Shown piece by piece: positions 17,582 to 27,102 of a stretch of 64,000 bases of DNA. Under the pieces are notes generated by a model that made no database searches, was not told the origin of the DNA, and worked only from the letters and a program-made list of their open reading frames with translations. Within the stretch, counting starts at the first letter, position 1; each line of letters starts with the position of its first letter. The stretch comes from Aquisphaera giovannonii (lineage in GTDB: Bacteria; Planctomycetota; Planctomycetia; Isosphaerales; Isosphaeraceae), in assembly GCF_008087625.1 (NCBI RefSeq), contig NZ_CP042997.1:9548001-9612000 (forward strand). Reading direction: 5' to 3'. A program made the translations under genes and the position numbers.

Positions 17582-18089
17582 CCCGCCGCCATCCGGCGGC
17601 CCGCAGCCCCGCCCGCGGACGGCCGGGCTCCCCGCCGCGCGGAGAGGAAGCGGGCGCCGCGCCCAAGGCCCGCCCGATGGCTCCAATTCCATGAAACCGG
17701 CGCAGGTTATCGAGGGACCATATCGGGTGAAAGGTCCGAAATCTCGACCGCCCGCTCCCCGCAGGTCCCTCGAAGCGGAGGCACCCGACGATGCTCCCCG
17801 GGCCGAAGGTCTTCGCGAACGGGCATCACGCGCCCCCGATCGCCGCGGCCCCGTGGCGTCGCGACGCTCCTCCCCGGCCATCCCGGCCGCGGGGCGGAGG
17901 CGCGTCGCGTCGGGCCTTCGCGAGCCCTCGCCAGCCGTCAACCCGGCCCGGGGCGAGGCCGGGCGTATCGGGACATCGCCCGGCTAAGCCAACCCGAATT
18001 CCACACAATACATTTCAGCACAAGGATTTATGGATTCCCATCGGCGCAAATTTATGCGACGACCGAAGCCACCGGGCGAGCCGACATGG
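17582..18089. other. Intergenic gap between sigma factor and tilS
   Basis: 508 bp between two convergent genes. The part up to about 17990 is very GC-rich and without a credible gene. The last 90 bp are markedly AT-richer (for example the ACACAATACATTTC stretch near 18003). No hairpin with a T tract and no RNA gene was recognised. Confidence 0.4.
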
Positions 18090-19481
18090 TCAGGCGGGGT
18101 CGGGCACGGCGCGGAGGCCCAGCTCGCGGGCGGTGCGGTCGGTCACCTTCGCCCGGTCGGCAATCCGATGGCCGACGACCCAGAGGATTCCGGCCCCGTC
18201 GCAGACCAGGGGGACGAGGGGCCGGTCGGCCCGGGGGACCTTGCGGCCGCGGAGGAAGTCGGCCAGGGGCATGGTGCGGCCGGCCATGCCCAGGGGCTCG
18301 AACCGGTCGCCGGGGAGGGGGCCGCGGACCTGGAGCGGCGGGACGACCCGGTCCAGGTCCACCGACTCGTCCCGGGGCTCGCCGGGGTCGGTCGAGGCGA
18401 CGATCGCCCAACCTCGCCAGGCGGCGGCACCGGGGATGGGGAGAGGGACCGGCGGGGTGACCACGGCATCCTCGGCGTCCGGATTGCAGGCCTGCAACCT
18501 TTCCAGGAGGACGTTCCCGGAATGGCGAAGCCTCACCCCGTGGCCGATGTCGTGCTGGGGAGATTCGGGCCGGATTGCCAGGCGGGCGAGGCGCCGCCAG
18601 CGGCGGGCGGTCATCCCGGCCTCGGGCCAGCCGGCCCTCCGCCAGGCCCGGCGGAGGAGCTCGGCCCGCAGCGGCGGCGGCAGGGCGGCGAGGCGATCGC
18701 GGTCGAGCTCGACGCGGGCGGGATCCGCCGCGAGGAGGACCTCCCGTTCGAGGGAATCCAGGCGGGACTCGAGGGCCCGCTGGGAGCCGGCGGCGAGGCG
18801 GCCCAGGCGGGCCAGCGCCTCGGCGACGCGGGGGTTGTACTGGTCGGCGAGGAGGGGGAGCAGCGCATGGCGGATCCGGGAGCGCGTCCGGGTGGTGTCG
18901 GCGTTCGTGGCGTCCTCGCGGTGGGGCTGGCCCAGGGCCGCCAGGCCGGCTCGGATCTCGTGGCGGGTGACGGCCAGCAAGGGTCGGACGAGGGCGACCG
19001 GAGGATCCTCGGCCAGGGGCCTCCGGGACGGGATGCCGGCCAGGCCGCGGAGGCCCGTGCCGCGGAGGATCCGGTGCAGGACCGTCTCGGCCTGGTCGTC
19101 GGCGGTGTGCCCCAGGGCGACGGCCCGGGCCCCCCTGCCCCGGGCGACCTCGAGCAGCCACGAGAGCCGGGCGCGGCGGGCGTCGGCCTCGAAGTGCCCC
19201 GGCCGCGACGGCTCCCAGCGGCCGAGGTCCGCGGGCAGGCCCAGCCGGCCCGCGAGGTCGGCGACGAAGGCCGCGTCCGCCTCCGCCTCCCCGCCCCGGA
19301 CGCCGTGGTCCAGGTGGGCGACGGAGAGCCGCAGGCCCAGCTCGGGGGCGACGGCGTGGAGGGCCCGGAGGAGGCCGACGCTGTCGCCGCCGCCGGAGAC
19401 CGCGACGACCCAGGCCTGGCCGACGAGGTCGGGCCATCGGCGGACGATCCTTCGCCGGACCCGGCCAATCCAGGGGGGCAT
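18090..19481 (-). CDS. tilS: tRNA(Ile)-lysidine synthetase
   Basis: A 463-residue enzyme that ligates lysine to C34 of the CAU anticodon of tRNA-Ile2. The tRNA then reads AUA and is charged with isoleucine instead of methionine. The PP-loop ATP motif SGGGDS is at 29-34, followed by the typical HLDHG and GHTADDQAETVLHRILRGTGLRGLAG segments. The C-terminal TilS domain is present (PLGMAGRTMPLADFLRGRKVPRADR). The ATG at 19481 was chosen because GGGAGA precedes it and the N terminus is then of usual length; 19511 is an alternative. It is divergent from ileS, which charges the product, so two steps of isoleucine decoding lie side by side. Confidence 0.93.
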   Translation of the reverse strand: MPPWIGRVRRRIVRRWPDLVGQAWVVAVSGGGDSVGLLRALHAVAPELGLRLSVAHLDHGVRGGEAEADAAFVADLAGRLGLPADLGRWEPSRPGHFEADARRARLSWLLEVARGRGARAVALGHTADDQAETVLHRILRGTGLRGLAGIPSRRPLAEDPPVALVRPLLAVTRHEIRAGLAALGQPHREDATNADTTRTRSRIRHALLPLLADQYNPRVAEALARLGRLAAGSQRALESRLDSLEREVLLAADPARVELDRDRLAALPPPLRAELLRRAWRRAGWPEAGMTARRWRRLARLAIRPESPQHDIGHGVRLRHSGNVLLERLQACNPDAEDAVVTPPVPLPIPGAAAWRGWAIVASTDPGEPRDESVDLDRVVPPLQVRGPLPGDRFEPLGMAGRTMPLADFLRGRKVPRADRPLVPLVCDGAGILWVVGHRIADRAKVTDRTARELGLRAVPDPA

Positions 19482-19639
19482 CGGGTCGATCTCTCCCGGA
19501 TCCGCGTGCATCGATGGTCGGCCCTTCGCGCGGGGTCGGTCGCCTCGGCGTCCCGCCTCGCGAACCGCCGCCACGGGCCGCGGGTCTGGAGGGCGGGGAG
19601 GGTCGGCCGACCGCCCGATTATCTTGATGCCCCCCGTAT

Positions 19640-19653
19640 CATGCTATAGCATG
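19640..19653. promoter_or_regulatory. 14-bp perfect palindrome between tilS and ileS
   Basis: CATGCTATAGCATG reads the same on both strands and lies in the 328-bp spacer between the divergent tilS and ileS genes, about 157 bp before the ileS start. It is an AT-rich island in GC-rich DNA. It could be a regulator-binding site or part of a -10 region. No binding protein can be named. Confidence 0.4.
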
Positions 19654-19809
19654 GATTGCCTGAGTCCGGGCGCCTTCGTGCGCGGCCCCCGCGCCGTCGC
19701 GGCGCCCTTGCCGGCCCGTCGAAGAATGAGGATGGAGCGGCCGGCCCCCCTCCACGATCCCACGCCCCGTCGAGGCCGTCTCCTAGAGTTGAGGTGAACG
19801 CGGAACGCG

Positions 19810-22800
19810 ATGGCAGTACGCAACGTCGGCACCAACCTGGACTCCGTCCGCCTGGAGAAGGAGATCCTCAAGTTCTGGGACGAGACCCGGGCGTTCGAGA
19901 CGCTGCGGAAGCTCCGGGAAGGGCGTCCCCTGTTCAACTTCGTGGACGGCCCGATCACGGCCAACAACCCGATGGGCGTGCACCACGCCTGGGGCCGGAC
20001 ACTCAAGGACGTCTTCCTCCGCTACCAGGCGATGAAGGGGCATTCGCTCAAGTATCAGAACGGCTTCGACTGCCAGGGCCTCTGGGTCGAGGTCGAGGTC
20101 GAGAAGGCGCTCGGGTTCCAGGGCAAGCAGGACATCGAGCGGTTCGGCCTGGACGAGTTCTCCCGCCAGTGCCGGGAGCGGGTCAACACCTTCTCCAAGG
20201 TCATCACCGAGCAGTCGATCCGCCTGGGCCAGTGGATGGACTGGGGGCACTCGTACTACACGCACGACGACGGGAACATCGCCGGCATCTGGCACTTCCT
20301 CCGGGTCTGCCACGAGAACGGCTGGCTCCACACCAAGGGGCTGCCGATGCCGTGGTGCCCGCGATGCGGGACCAGCCTCTCCGAGCACGAGATGGCCGGC
20401 TCGTACCGCGAGATGGAGCACCTCTCGCTCTTCGTCCGCGCCCCGCTGAAGGACGGCTCCGGCCGCCGGCTCCTGCTCTGGACGACGACCCCGTGGACCC
20501 TGACGGCGAACGTCGCGGCGGCGGTGAACCCGAAGCTGACGTACTGCGAGGTGTCGTCCCCGTCGTGGGACCACAACCTCATCCTCTGCAAGTCGGCCCT
20601 CGGGGTGCTGCAGGGCGTCAAGAAGACGGTGGAGCGGGAGTTCCCCGGCTCGGAGCTGGTTGACCTGGAGTACGAGACCTTCTTCCCGGACCTGCCGGCG
20701 CAGGCGCAGGTGACCCACCGGGTGATCCCGTGGGAGGCGGTGGACGCGCAGGAAGGCTCGGGCATCGTCCACATCGCGCCGGGCTGCGGCCGGGAGGACT
20801 TCGAGCTGGGCCGGACCTTCGGCCTGCCGGCGATCGTGCCGATCGACGAGCGCGGGACCATGGGCGCGGGCTTCGGCGAGTTCGCCGGCCAGTTCGCCGG
20901 CGAGCTCGCGCACCAGGTGTCGAAGAGCCTGGCCGAGCGCGGCAAGCTGCTCAAGGAGCTGCCCTACACGCACAGCTACCCGGTCTGCTGGCGTTGCAAG
21001 GGCGAGCTGCTCTTCCGCCTGGTGGACGAGTGGTTCATCTCCTGCGAGGAGGTGCGGCCGCGGATGATCGAGGCGGCCCGCAAGGTCGAGTGGACCCCCG
21101 AGTACACCGGCAAGCGGATGGAGGACTGGCTGAACAACATGGGGGATTGGTGCATCTCCCGGAAGCGGTACTGGGGGCTCCCCCTGCCCTTCTATCCGTG
21201 CAAGGCGTGTGGCCACCTGGAGGTCGTCGGCAGCGTCGCGCAGCTCCGCGAGCTGGCGGTCGATCCCGCGAAGGTGGACGCCCTGCCGGAGCTGCACCGG
21301 TCGTGGATCGACGAGGTCCAGATCCGCTGCCCGAAGTGCTCCGAGCCCGTCTCGCGCGTGGTCGAGGTCGGGGACTGCTGGCTGGACGCGGGCATCGTCC
21401 CGTACTCGACGCTCGGCTACTTCGACGACCCGGCGCGGTGGGAGTCGCTCGGCCAGGTCGAGTGGGTCTGCGAGATGCGGGAGCAGGTCCGCCTCTGGTT
21501 CTACTCCATGCTCTTCATGGGCGTGACGCTCAGCGATCGCGCCCCGTACAAACGCGTGCTCGGATATGAGCGCGTCGTCTCCGAGGACGGGACGATGTTC
21601 TCCAAGACGGGCTTCATGATCCGCTTCGACGAGGCCGTGGAGCGGCTCGGCGCGGACGTCATGCGCTACCTCTACTGCCGCCAGCCGGTCTCCAACGAGA
21701 TGCGGTTCGGCTACGGCGTGGCGGAGTCGGCGCGGAGGAAGCTCGCGGACCTGTGGAACATCTACGCGTTCTTCACCACGTACGCGAGCATCGACAGGCC
21801 CGACCTGGCGACGCCCGCGCCGGCGTCGTCGCTCCAGGTCACCGACCGCTGGCTGCGGGCGCGCACCGCCCGCATGCTGAAGGTCGTGAAGGCCGCCTAT
21901 GAGGCGTACGACACCCCGGCGGCGCTCCGCGAGGTCGAGCCGTTCCTGGAGGACGTGTCCACCTGGTACGTCCGCGTGAGCCGGCGGCGGTTCTGGCGCG
22001 ACGGCGAGGTCGAGGACAAGCGGGCCTGCTACGGCGCGCTGCTGGACTGCCTCCGCGCCTCGGCGTTGGCGCTGGCGCCGATCGTCCCGTTCGTGACCGA
22101 GGAGATCTGGCAGAACGCCGTCCGCGGCCTGCTGCCGGGCGTGCCCGAGTCGGTCCACCACGCCCTCTGGCCCGAGGTGCCGGCCGAGTGGGAGGACGAG
22201 GACCTGCTGGCGCGCACGGACCTCGTCCGGCGGGTCATCAGCCTGGCGCTCAACCTCCGCAGCCAGGCCAGCCTGCGCGTCCGCCAGCCCCTGCCGGAGC
22301 TGCTGATCGTCGCCCCCGAGCCGCAGCAACGCGAGGCGCTCCAGGAGCAGCTCGCCCTGGTGAAGTCCGAGCTGAACGTGAAGGCGGTCTCCTGCCTGGA
22401 CTCGCCGGAGTCGCTCCAGGTCCCGAAGCTGACGCTGAAGGCCCGCGAGTCCGGCCCGGTCCTCCGGGGCGACGTGGGCAAGGTCAAGGGGCTCATCGAG
22501 CAGGCGGGCTACGAGGCCATGGCCGCGATGGCCGCCACCCAGGAGCGGGGCGAGCCGGTGGAGGTGCCGGGCTACGAGAAGCCGGTCCCGGCCAACCTGT
22601 TCAACCGCGAGACGATGGCACGCCCCGGGCTGAAGATCGCGACCGAGGAGGGCCTCACCGTCGCGCTGGATACCCGCCTGACCGACGACCTGAGGCGCGA
22701 GGGCCTGGTCCGCGACCTCGTCCGCAACGTCCAGGTCCTCCGCAAGGACACGGGCCTGGCGATCACCCAGCGGATCGAGCTGGGGCTGGAGATCGCCGAC

Positions 22801-22986
22801 CCGGCGTTGAGGGCGGCGGTGGACGCCCATCGGTCGTACATCGCCGACGAGCTCCTGGCCGTCCGCGTCGACGACCGCCCGCTCGACGGCGCGGCCGCGG
22901 CGACCGACATCGACCTCGAGGGCGCGGCGATCCGCGCCACCCTGCGCCCGGTCGAGCCCGGGCCGCAGCCGGCGACGGCCGGCTGA
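19810..22986 (+). CDS. ileS: Isoleucyl-tRNA synthetase (variant signature motifs)
   Basis: A 1058-residue class I synthetase, of normal length for IleRS. The editing (CP1) domain, the DCWLDAG segment, the anticodon-binding domain and a long C-terminal region are all present. The HIGH signature appears as HHAWG (58-62) and KMSKS as MFSKT (596-600), both divergent. The segments CPRCGTSLSEHEMAGSY and CWRCKGELLFRLVDEWFIS are characteristic of IleRS rather than ValRS or LeuRS. The enzyme charges tRNA-Ile and edits valine. It is divergent from tilS and is followed 18 bp later by a methyltransferase gene. A divergent second-type IleRS is possible; only a tree would tell. Identity as IleRS is fairly sure. 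Confidence 0.88.
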   Translation: MAVRNVGTNLDSVRLEKEILKFWDETRAFETLRKLREGRPLFNFVDGPITANNPMGVHHAWGRTLKDVFLRYQAMKGHSLKYQNGFDCQGLWVEVEVEKALGFQGKQDIERFGLDEFSRQCRERVNTFSKVITEQSIRLGQWMDWGHSYYTHDDGNIAGIWHFLRVCHENGWLHTKGLPMPWCPRCGTSLSEHEMAGSYREMEHLSLFVRAPLKDGSGRRLLLWTTTPWTLTANVAAAVNPKLTYCEVSSPSWDHNLILCKSALGVLQGVKKTVEREFPGSELVDLEYETFFPDLPAQAQVTHRVIPWEAVDAQEGSGIVHIAPGCGREDFELGRTFGLPAIVPIDERGTMGAGFGEFAGQFAGELAHQVSKSLAERGKLLKELPYTHSYPVCWRCKGELLFRLVDEWFISCEEVRPRMIEAARKVEWTPEYTGKRMEDWLNNMGDWCISRKRYWGLPLPFYPCKACGHLEVVGSVAQLRELAVDPAKVDALPELHRSWIDEVQIRCPKCSEPVSRVVEVGDCWLDAGIVPYSTLGYFDDPARWESLGQVEWVCEMREQVRLWFYSMLFMGVTLSDRAPYKRVLGYERVVSEDGTMFSKTGFMIRFDEAVERLGADVMRYLYCRQPVSNEMRFGYGVAESARRKLADLWNIYAFFTTYASIDRPDLATPAPASSLQVTDRWLRARTARMLKVVKAAYEAYDTPAALREVEPFLEDVSTWYVRVSRRRFWRDGEVEDKRACYGALLDCLRASALALAPIVPFVTEEIWQNAVRGLLPGVPESVHHALWPEVPAEWEDEDLLARTDLVRRVISLALNLRSQASLRVRQPLPELLIVAPEPQQREALQEQLALVKSELNVKAVSCLDSPESLQVPKLTLKARESGPVLRGDVGKVKGLIEQAGYEAMAAMAATQERGEPVEVPGYEKPVPANLFNRETMARPGLKIATEEGLTVALDTRLTDDLRREGLVRDLVRNVQVLRKDTGLAITQRIELGLEIADPALRAAVDAHRSYIADELLAVRVDDRPLDGAAAATDIDLEGAAIRATLRPVEPGPQPATAG

Positions 22987-23004
22987 TCGGCACATGAACA
23001 CCCC

Positions 23005-23952
23005 ATGAACCCGGACCTGCTCTCCCTGCTCCGCTGCCCTCGCTGCCGCGGGACGCTGGCGACCGTCGGCGACCCGCCCGAGGCGCTCCGCTGCGCCTCG
23101 TGCGAGGGCGGCCGCTATCCGATCGTCGCGGGCATCCCGAGGCTGACCGAGGATCCCTACGCCGGGAGCTTCGGCCGGCAGTGGAACCGGTACGACGTGA
23201 TGCGGGAGGAGGAGGACGAGGCGACCTTCGAGGTCAAGACGGGCATGCCGGCGGCGTCGCTGGCCGGCAAGCTCGTGCTGGACGCCGGCTGCGGAGGCGG
23301 CCGCTACTCGCGGCTGGTGGGCAGCCGCGGCGCGCGGGTGCTCGGCGTGGACCTGAGCTCGGCCGTCGAGAAGGCCCGCGCCCTCTGCTCCGGCCTCCCC
23401 GGCGTGCTCATCGCCCAGGCCGACCTCTTGGACCTGGCGGTCGCGGACGAGTCCTTCGACGCGGCCTTCTCGATCGGCGTCATGCACCACACGCCGGACC
23501 CGCGGCGGGCGTTCGCGCAGGTGGCCCGCAAGGTGAAACGGGGCGGCCGGCTGGCCGTCTGGCTCTACCGCAGGAACACGCCGCCCCAGGAGTGGATCAA
23601 CTCCGGCCTGCGGGCGGTCTCCACGAGGCTGCCGGCCCGCTTGTTGGAGCCGATCTGCGCGGCGACGGGCGTGCTCGGCGGCGTCCCGGTCGTCAACCGG
23701 ACGCTCAACAAGCTCGCGAACTTCTCCGCCCACCCCGACTGGACGCTCCGCGTCTGCGACAACTTCGACTGGTACGCCCCGCGCTACCAGTCGCACCACA
23801 CCGTCGCCGAGCTGAAGTCGTGGTTCGCCGAGGAGGGCTTCGAGGACCTGGCCGAGCTCGCACCCGCCAAGGCCGGCCCGGCCTACGACTGGGCCTACCG
23901 CCACGACCTGATCATCGGCAGCGGCGTGAACGTGGCGGGGACGAAGCGGTGA
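23005..23952 (+). CDS. SAM-dependent methyltransferase with Trm112-like zinc ribbon
   Basis: A 315-residue protein. Residues 1-50 form a Trm112-like zinc domain (LLRCPRCRGTL, CASCEGGRYPIVAGIPRL). Residues 85-200 are a class I Rossmann methyltransferase with motif I VLDAGCGGGRYS, an acidic motif II around LGVDLS and a conserved MHHTPDP. The C terminus lacks obvious specificity motifs. Proteins of this layout methylate small molecules, quinones or glycans. The substrate is unknown. The gene begins 18 bp after the ileS stop and is probably cotranscribed with it, though a functional link to tRNA charging is not shown. Confidence 0.82.
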   Translation: MNPDLLSLLRCPRCRGTLATVGDPPEALRCASCEGGRYPIVAGIPRLTEDPYAGSFGRQWNRYDVMREEEDEATFEVKTGMPAASLAGKLVLDAGCGGGRYSRLVGSRGARVLGVDLSSAVEKARALCSGLPGVLIAQADLLDLAVADESFDAAFSIGVMHHTPDPRRAFAQVARKVKRGGRLAVWLYRRNTPPQEWINSGLRAVSTRLPARLLEPICAATGVLGGVPVVNRTLNKLANFSAHPDWTLRVCDNFDWYAPRYQSHHTVAELKSWFAEEGFEDLAELAPAKAGPAYDWAYRHDLIIGSGVNVAGTKR

Positions 23953-23971
23953 GGCCGGCGGGCGGCCTCAC
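23949..23971 (+). terminator. Hairpin at the end of the ileS operon
   Basis: GTGAGGCCG (23949-23957) and CGGCCTCAC (23963-23971) form a perfect 9-bp stem with a 5-base loop, overlapping the stop codon of the methyltransferase. There is no T tract after it, so it is a weak or Rho-assisted terminator at best. Confidence 0.4.
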
Positions 23972-24007
23972 GCATGAACACATCACTCGATAACCACAAC
24001 GACATCC

Positions 24008-24436
24008 TCAAGGCCGAGGCGCGGGGACGGTCGGCGCGAGCGGGGGAAGGAGCGGGGCGTCGCCGCGCCCGCGTGGGGCGATCATGGCGTCGTCGATGCC
24101 CCGCGGCGCGGCGATGATCATGGCGTCGTCGATGCCCTGTCGGGGGCTGACGATGAAAGGATCGACCCGGCCCGGCGACGGCCTCCGGGCCGGCGGCATG
24201 ACTCGCTGAGGCGGGGCGACCCGGGGCCCCGCACCCGGCGGGATGGGCCAGGGGCGAGCCGGCGTGTCGGCGGCACGGGTGATGCCGCCCGCGGCGAGCG
24301 AGAGGACGCCGAGCGATCCAACCGCGATCAGCCCGGCCAGCAGGCTCGGGCGGCAGACGTCCGACCAGCGGCGCGGCTTGGGGCTCGCGCACAGGTCGGG
24401 ATCGAGACCGGAGATCGGTTCGGGCTTGGGCCTCAT
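24008..24436 (-). CDS. Small membrane-anchored/exported protein with 12-residue repeats
   Basis: A 142-residue protein of unknown function. One hydrophobic helix (about 33-55, SLLAGLIAVGSLGVLSLAAGG) follows a basic N-terminal segment; the rest is a Pro/Arg/Ala-rich tail predicted to lie outside the cytoplasm. The tail contains GIDDAMIIAAPRGIDDAMIAPRG, a near-perfect tandem repeat encoded by two identical 22-bp stretches 36 bp apart. The start at 24436 was chosen for GGAGGATCCCGCC just upstream. It stands between the methyltransferase and DUF1501 genes and is convergent with the former. No family recognised. Confidence 0.6.
   Translation of the reverse strand: MRPKPEPISGLDPDLCASPKPRRWSDVCRPSLLAGLIAVGSLGVLSLAAGGITRAADTPARPWPIPPGAGPRVAPPQRVMPPARRPSPGRVDPFIVSPRQGIDDAMIIAAPRGIDDAMIAPRGRGDAPLLPPLAPTVPAPRP
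24080..24137. repeat. Two identical 22-bp direct repeats
   Basis: The 22-bp unit beginning GATCATGGCGTCGTCG occurs at 24080-24101 and again at 24116-24137, identical, offset by 36 bp. It encodes the repeated GIDDAMI motif in the small exported protein. Confidence 0.85.
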
Positions 24437-24602
24437 GGCGGGATCCTCCGCGAAGAGAGACGGCGATGCGGCCGAGACGCACTCCTCCAATCCGTATGAC
24501 GTGTCGGGGGCGATTCCCTTAGGCCGATTCTACAGCGCTTCGCCCGGGCGGTGGCGGGGTAACCGGGGTGCCGAGGCTCGCCCGGTCGCCGGCCCCTCGT
24601 CC

Positions 24603-26036
24603 TCAGGCGAGGACCTGGCGGATGACCCGGCCGTGGACGTCGGTAAGCCGGCGGCGGGTGCCGTTGTGGTAGAAGGTCAGCTTCTCGTGGTCGAGGCCCA
24701 GGAGGTGGAGGATCGTCGCGTGGAAGTCGTGGACGTCCACCACGTCCTCGACGGCCTGGTAGCCGAACTCGTCGGTGGCGCCGAAGCTGAAGGCCCGCCT
24801 GACGCCGGCGCCGGCGAGCCAGGCGGTGAAGCCCTTGGGGTTGTGGTCGCGGCCCTGCGTCCCCTTCTGGAAGGTCGGCATGCGGCCGAACTCGGTCGTC
24901 CAGACGACGAGCGTGTCGTCGAGCAGGCCGCGGGCCTTCAGGTCGGTCACCAGGGCGGCGGCGGGCCGGTCGAGGATCGGGCCGTGGCGGTCGTAGTCGG
25001 ACTTGATCCGCCGGTGGCCGTCCCAGTTGAGCACGCCCTCGCCCATGGCGAAGGCGCCGTTGAAGAGGGTGACGAACCGGACGTCGCGCTCGAGCAGGCG
25101 CCTGGCGAGCAGGCAGTTGCGGGCGAATCCGGCGAGGATCGGGTTGGGGTCGTCCAGGCCGTAGAGGGCCCTCGTCGCCGGGGTCTCCGAGGAGAGGTCG
25201 CCGACCTCCGGGGCGCTGAGCTGCATCCGCGCGGCCAGCTCGTACGAGGCGATCCGCGCGGCCAGCTCGGTGTCGCCGGGGTTCCGCCTCAGGTGCTCGT
25301 CGTTGAGGAGCTTGAGGAAGTCCCGGCCTGCGCGGTCGTCGGCCTCGGCGAGGCTCGCGGGCCGTCCCAGGTTGCGGATCGGCCGGTCGGCGTTGAAGGG
25401 GGTGCCCTGGTGGACCGCCGGCAGGAACCCGCTCGTCCAGTTGGCCGGCCCCTGCTGCGGGTCGCCGCGAGGGTCGGGGATGGCCACGTAGGTGGGCAGG
25501 TCCTGGTTCTCCGACCCGAGCGCGTAGCCGACCCAGGCGCCGATGCTGGGGAAGCCCTCGAGCGTGAACCCCGTGCTCATGAACATCTCGCCGGGGCCGT
25601 GCGTGTTCGTCTTCGAGGTCAGCGAATGGATGAAGCAGAGGTCGTCCACGCGGCCGGCCAGGTGGGGCAGCAGGTCGGAGACGTACTTGCCGGACTCGCC
25701 CCGCGGGCGGAAGGCCCAGGGGCTCCGATTCAGCGCACCGTTCTCGCCCTGGAACGTGATCAGGTTCGACGAGCCCGGCATCGGCTGGCCGTGGCGCCGG
25801 ATCAGCTCGGGCTTGTAGTCGAAGGTGTCCAGGTGGCTGACGGCCCCGGTGCAGAAAATGTGCAGGACGCGCTTCGCCCGCGCCGGGATCGTCCCCGTCG
25901 GGGCGTCCGCGGCCCTTGCCTGCGAGGCGAGCAGGCTCCCCAGCGCGATGCCCCCCACGCCGCTGGCCATGTGGCCCAGGAAGCCGCGGCGGTCGAGCAG
26001 GTGGCGGCCGATCAGGTCGGGGCGAGGGGCGGGCAT
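24603..26036 (-). CDS. DUF1501 protein with Tat signal
   Basis: A 477-residue DUF1501 member, a sulfatase/alkaline-phosphatase-like family abundant in planctomycetes. The N terminus has a twin-arginine signal ([24 protein letters not shown]), so export in folded form is expected. Conserved family features include [29 protein letters not shown] near the middle and [13 protein letters not shown]...[17 protein letters not shown], then [15 protein letters not shown] near the C terminus. The partner DUF1549/DUF1553 gene usually found next to it is absent. The start at 26036 has GAAGGGAG upstream and puts the Tat motif close to the N terminus. The function is not established. Confidence 0.88.
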   Translation of the reverse strand: MPAPRPDLIGRHLLDRRGFLGHMASGVGGIALGSLLASQARAADAPTGTIPARAKRVLHIFCTGAVSHLDTFDYKPELIRRHGQPMPGSSNLITFQGENGALNRSPWAFRPRGESGKYVSDLLPHLAGRVDDLCFIHSLTSKTNTHGPGEMFMSTGFTLEGFPSIGAWVGYALGSENQDLPTYVAIPDPRGDPQQGPANWTSGFLPAVHQGTPFNADRPIRNLGRPASLAEADDRAGRDFLKLLNDEHLRRNPGDTELAARIASYELAARMQLSAPEVGDLSSETPATRALYGLDDPNPILAGFARNCLLARRLLERDVRFVTLFNGAFAMGEGVLNWDGHRRIKSDYDRHGPILDRPAAALVTDLKARGLLDDTLVVWTTEFGRMPTFQKGTQGRDHNPKGFTAWLAGAGVRRAFSFGATDEFGYQAVEDVVDVHDFHATILHLLGLDHEKLTFYHNGTRRRLTDVHGRVIRQVLA

Positions 26037-26088
26037 GGGGCTGGGCTCCCTTCGCTGCGGTGGTCCGGGCCGGATGCCCGACGTGCAA

Positions 26089-27039
26089 TCACGGAGTTCG
26101 GAGTCGAGCGTGGAATGCCTCGAGGGTTTTGCAGGTGCCGGCGAGCCTCGCCAGCTCTCCAAGTCGAGCATCGTCGTTGATCGCGGCCAGCTCGGCACGC
26201 AGCTCCTTGGCCGCCGATCCGAAACGTGCGCCGAGAACCTCGAGGATGATCCGGCAAGCGGCCTCGTGGTCAGCCTCGCGAGCGGCCTTCTCCGCGACCT
26301 CGCGAGCGGCCTTCTCCTTCTCGACCGCCTCGCGAGCGGCTTTCTCCTTCTCGACCGCCTCGCGGATCCACTCGGCCTTGAGCTCTTCCAGGAATGGCAA
26401 CTCAAGCATCGCTTTTCGCCCTCCGAGAAGTTGGAAAAGTGTCTCGTCATGATACCGCAGCCGGGCCAGCACCTGCGAGACCGCCAGGAGGCTCTCGTGC
26501 TCGTCGGGCGGGGCCTCGCGGTCGATCCGCTCGCGGCAGCGACGGAGCACGGGCTCGGGCGGGCCGTCGATCTTCGAAAGCGAGACCCAGGGCAGGACGC
26601 CCACGTCCTCGGCCGCGAGGAGGACCTCCGCGGGGATCTCCCACAGCTCGATCATGCGCCACTTGACGTGGAAGGACGTCTGGCCGCTCTCGCTGCGGAG
26701 CCGCGCCATCCGAGGCGCCGGCCTGCGACCGCGCCGGCGGAGTACCAGGACGATCACCTCCGGGACGATGCCCCGGTTCAGGTACACGAGCGCCGCGTCG
26801 CGGACGGCCTGCTCGGCGATCCTCGGCTCGGGGTACGTGGCGACCTCGATCACGTACAGGCCCGGCTCGGGCTGAGTCGCCCGCCGCGCCCTGAGGAAAC
26901 CATCGGGAAGGCCGCGGGGCTGGACGACCTCCGCCTGGAGCGGCTCCCATTCGACCACATCCGTGATGCCTGCCAGCCGGAGGATCGAGGCGCCGTGGTG
27001 CTGGATCAGCCACTTGCTGCTGCGGTCATACTCGTGCAT
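26089..27039 (-). CDS. Rpn/PD-(D/E)xK-like protein with coiled-coil repeats and DUF4351-like tail
   Basis: A 316-residue protein. Residues 1-140 resemble the Rpn/transposase_31-type PD-(D/E)xK fold ([29 protein letters not shown], where the acidic E in VIEVAT could be catalytic). Residues about 222-262 are a charged coiled coil of near-repeats ([20 protein letters not shown]). The last 50 ([22 protein letters not shown]...[19 protein letters not shown]) match the DUF4351 tail often attached to these proteins. It is multi-copy in planctomycetes and probably a nuclease-like protein linked to DNA mobility. Activity is inferred only. The start has no good ribosome binding site. It lies between the DUF1501 and pyc genes. 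Confidence 0.72.
   Translation of the reverse strand: MHEYDRSSKWLIQHHGASILRLAGITDVVEWEPLQAEVVQPRGLPDGFLRARRATQPEPGLYVIEVATYPEPRIAEQAVRDAALVYLNRGIVPEVIVLVLRRRGRRPAPRMARLRSESGQTSFHVKWRMIELWEIPAEVLLAAEDVGVLPWVSLSKIDGPPEPVLRRCRERIDREAPPDEHESLLAVSQVLARLRYHDETLFQLLGGRKAMLELPFLEELKAEWIREAVEKEKAAREAVEKEKAAREVAEKAAREADHEAACRIILEVLGARFGSAAKELRAELAAINDDARLGELARLAGTCKTLEAFHARLRTP
26262..26370. repeat. Tandem repeat encoding the EKEKAARE coiled coil
   Basis: Units of about 30 bp around CTCGCGAGCGGCCTTCTCC occur three to four times in tandem inside the Rpn-like gene. They encode a heptad-type charged coiled coil and are likely to vary in copy number between strains. Confidence 0.7.
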
Positions 27040-27070
27040 CCGATGGGCTCCCGCGGCATCGCGGTGGAGA

Positions 27071-27090
27071 GGGCGACGACGCCGTCGCCC
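27071..27090 (-). terminator. Short hairpin between pyc and the Rpn-like gene
   Basis: GGGCGACG at 27071 and CGTCGCCC at 27083 form an 8-bp GC stem with a 4-base loop, 12 bp beyond the pyc stop codon. There is no T tract. It may be a weak terminator or only a GC-rich chance hairpin. Confidence 0.3.
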
Positions 27091-27102
27091 GCGGCGTCGG
27101 GA

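Noticed and set aside
19654-19809. A T-box leader in front of ileS.
   Set aside because: No T-box sequence, specifier loop or terminator/antiterminator pair is visible, and the leader is short and GC-rich.
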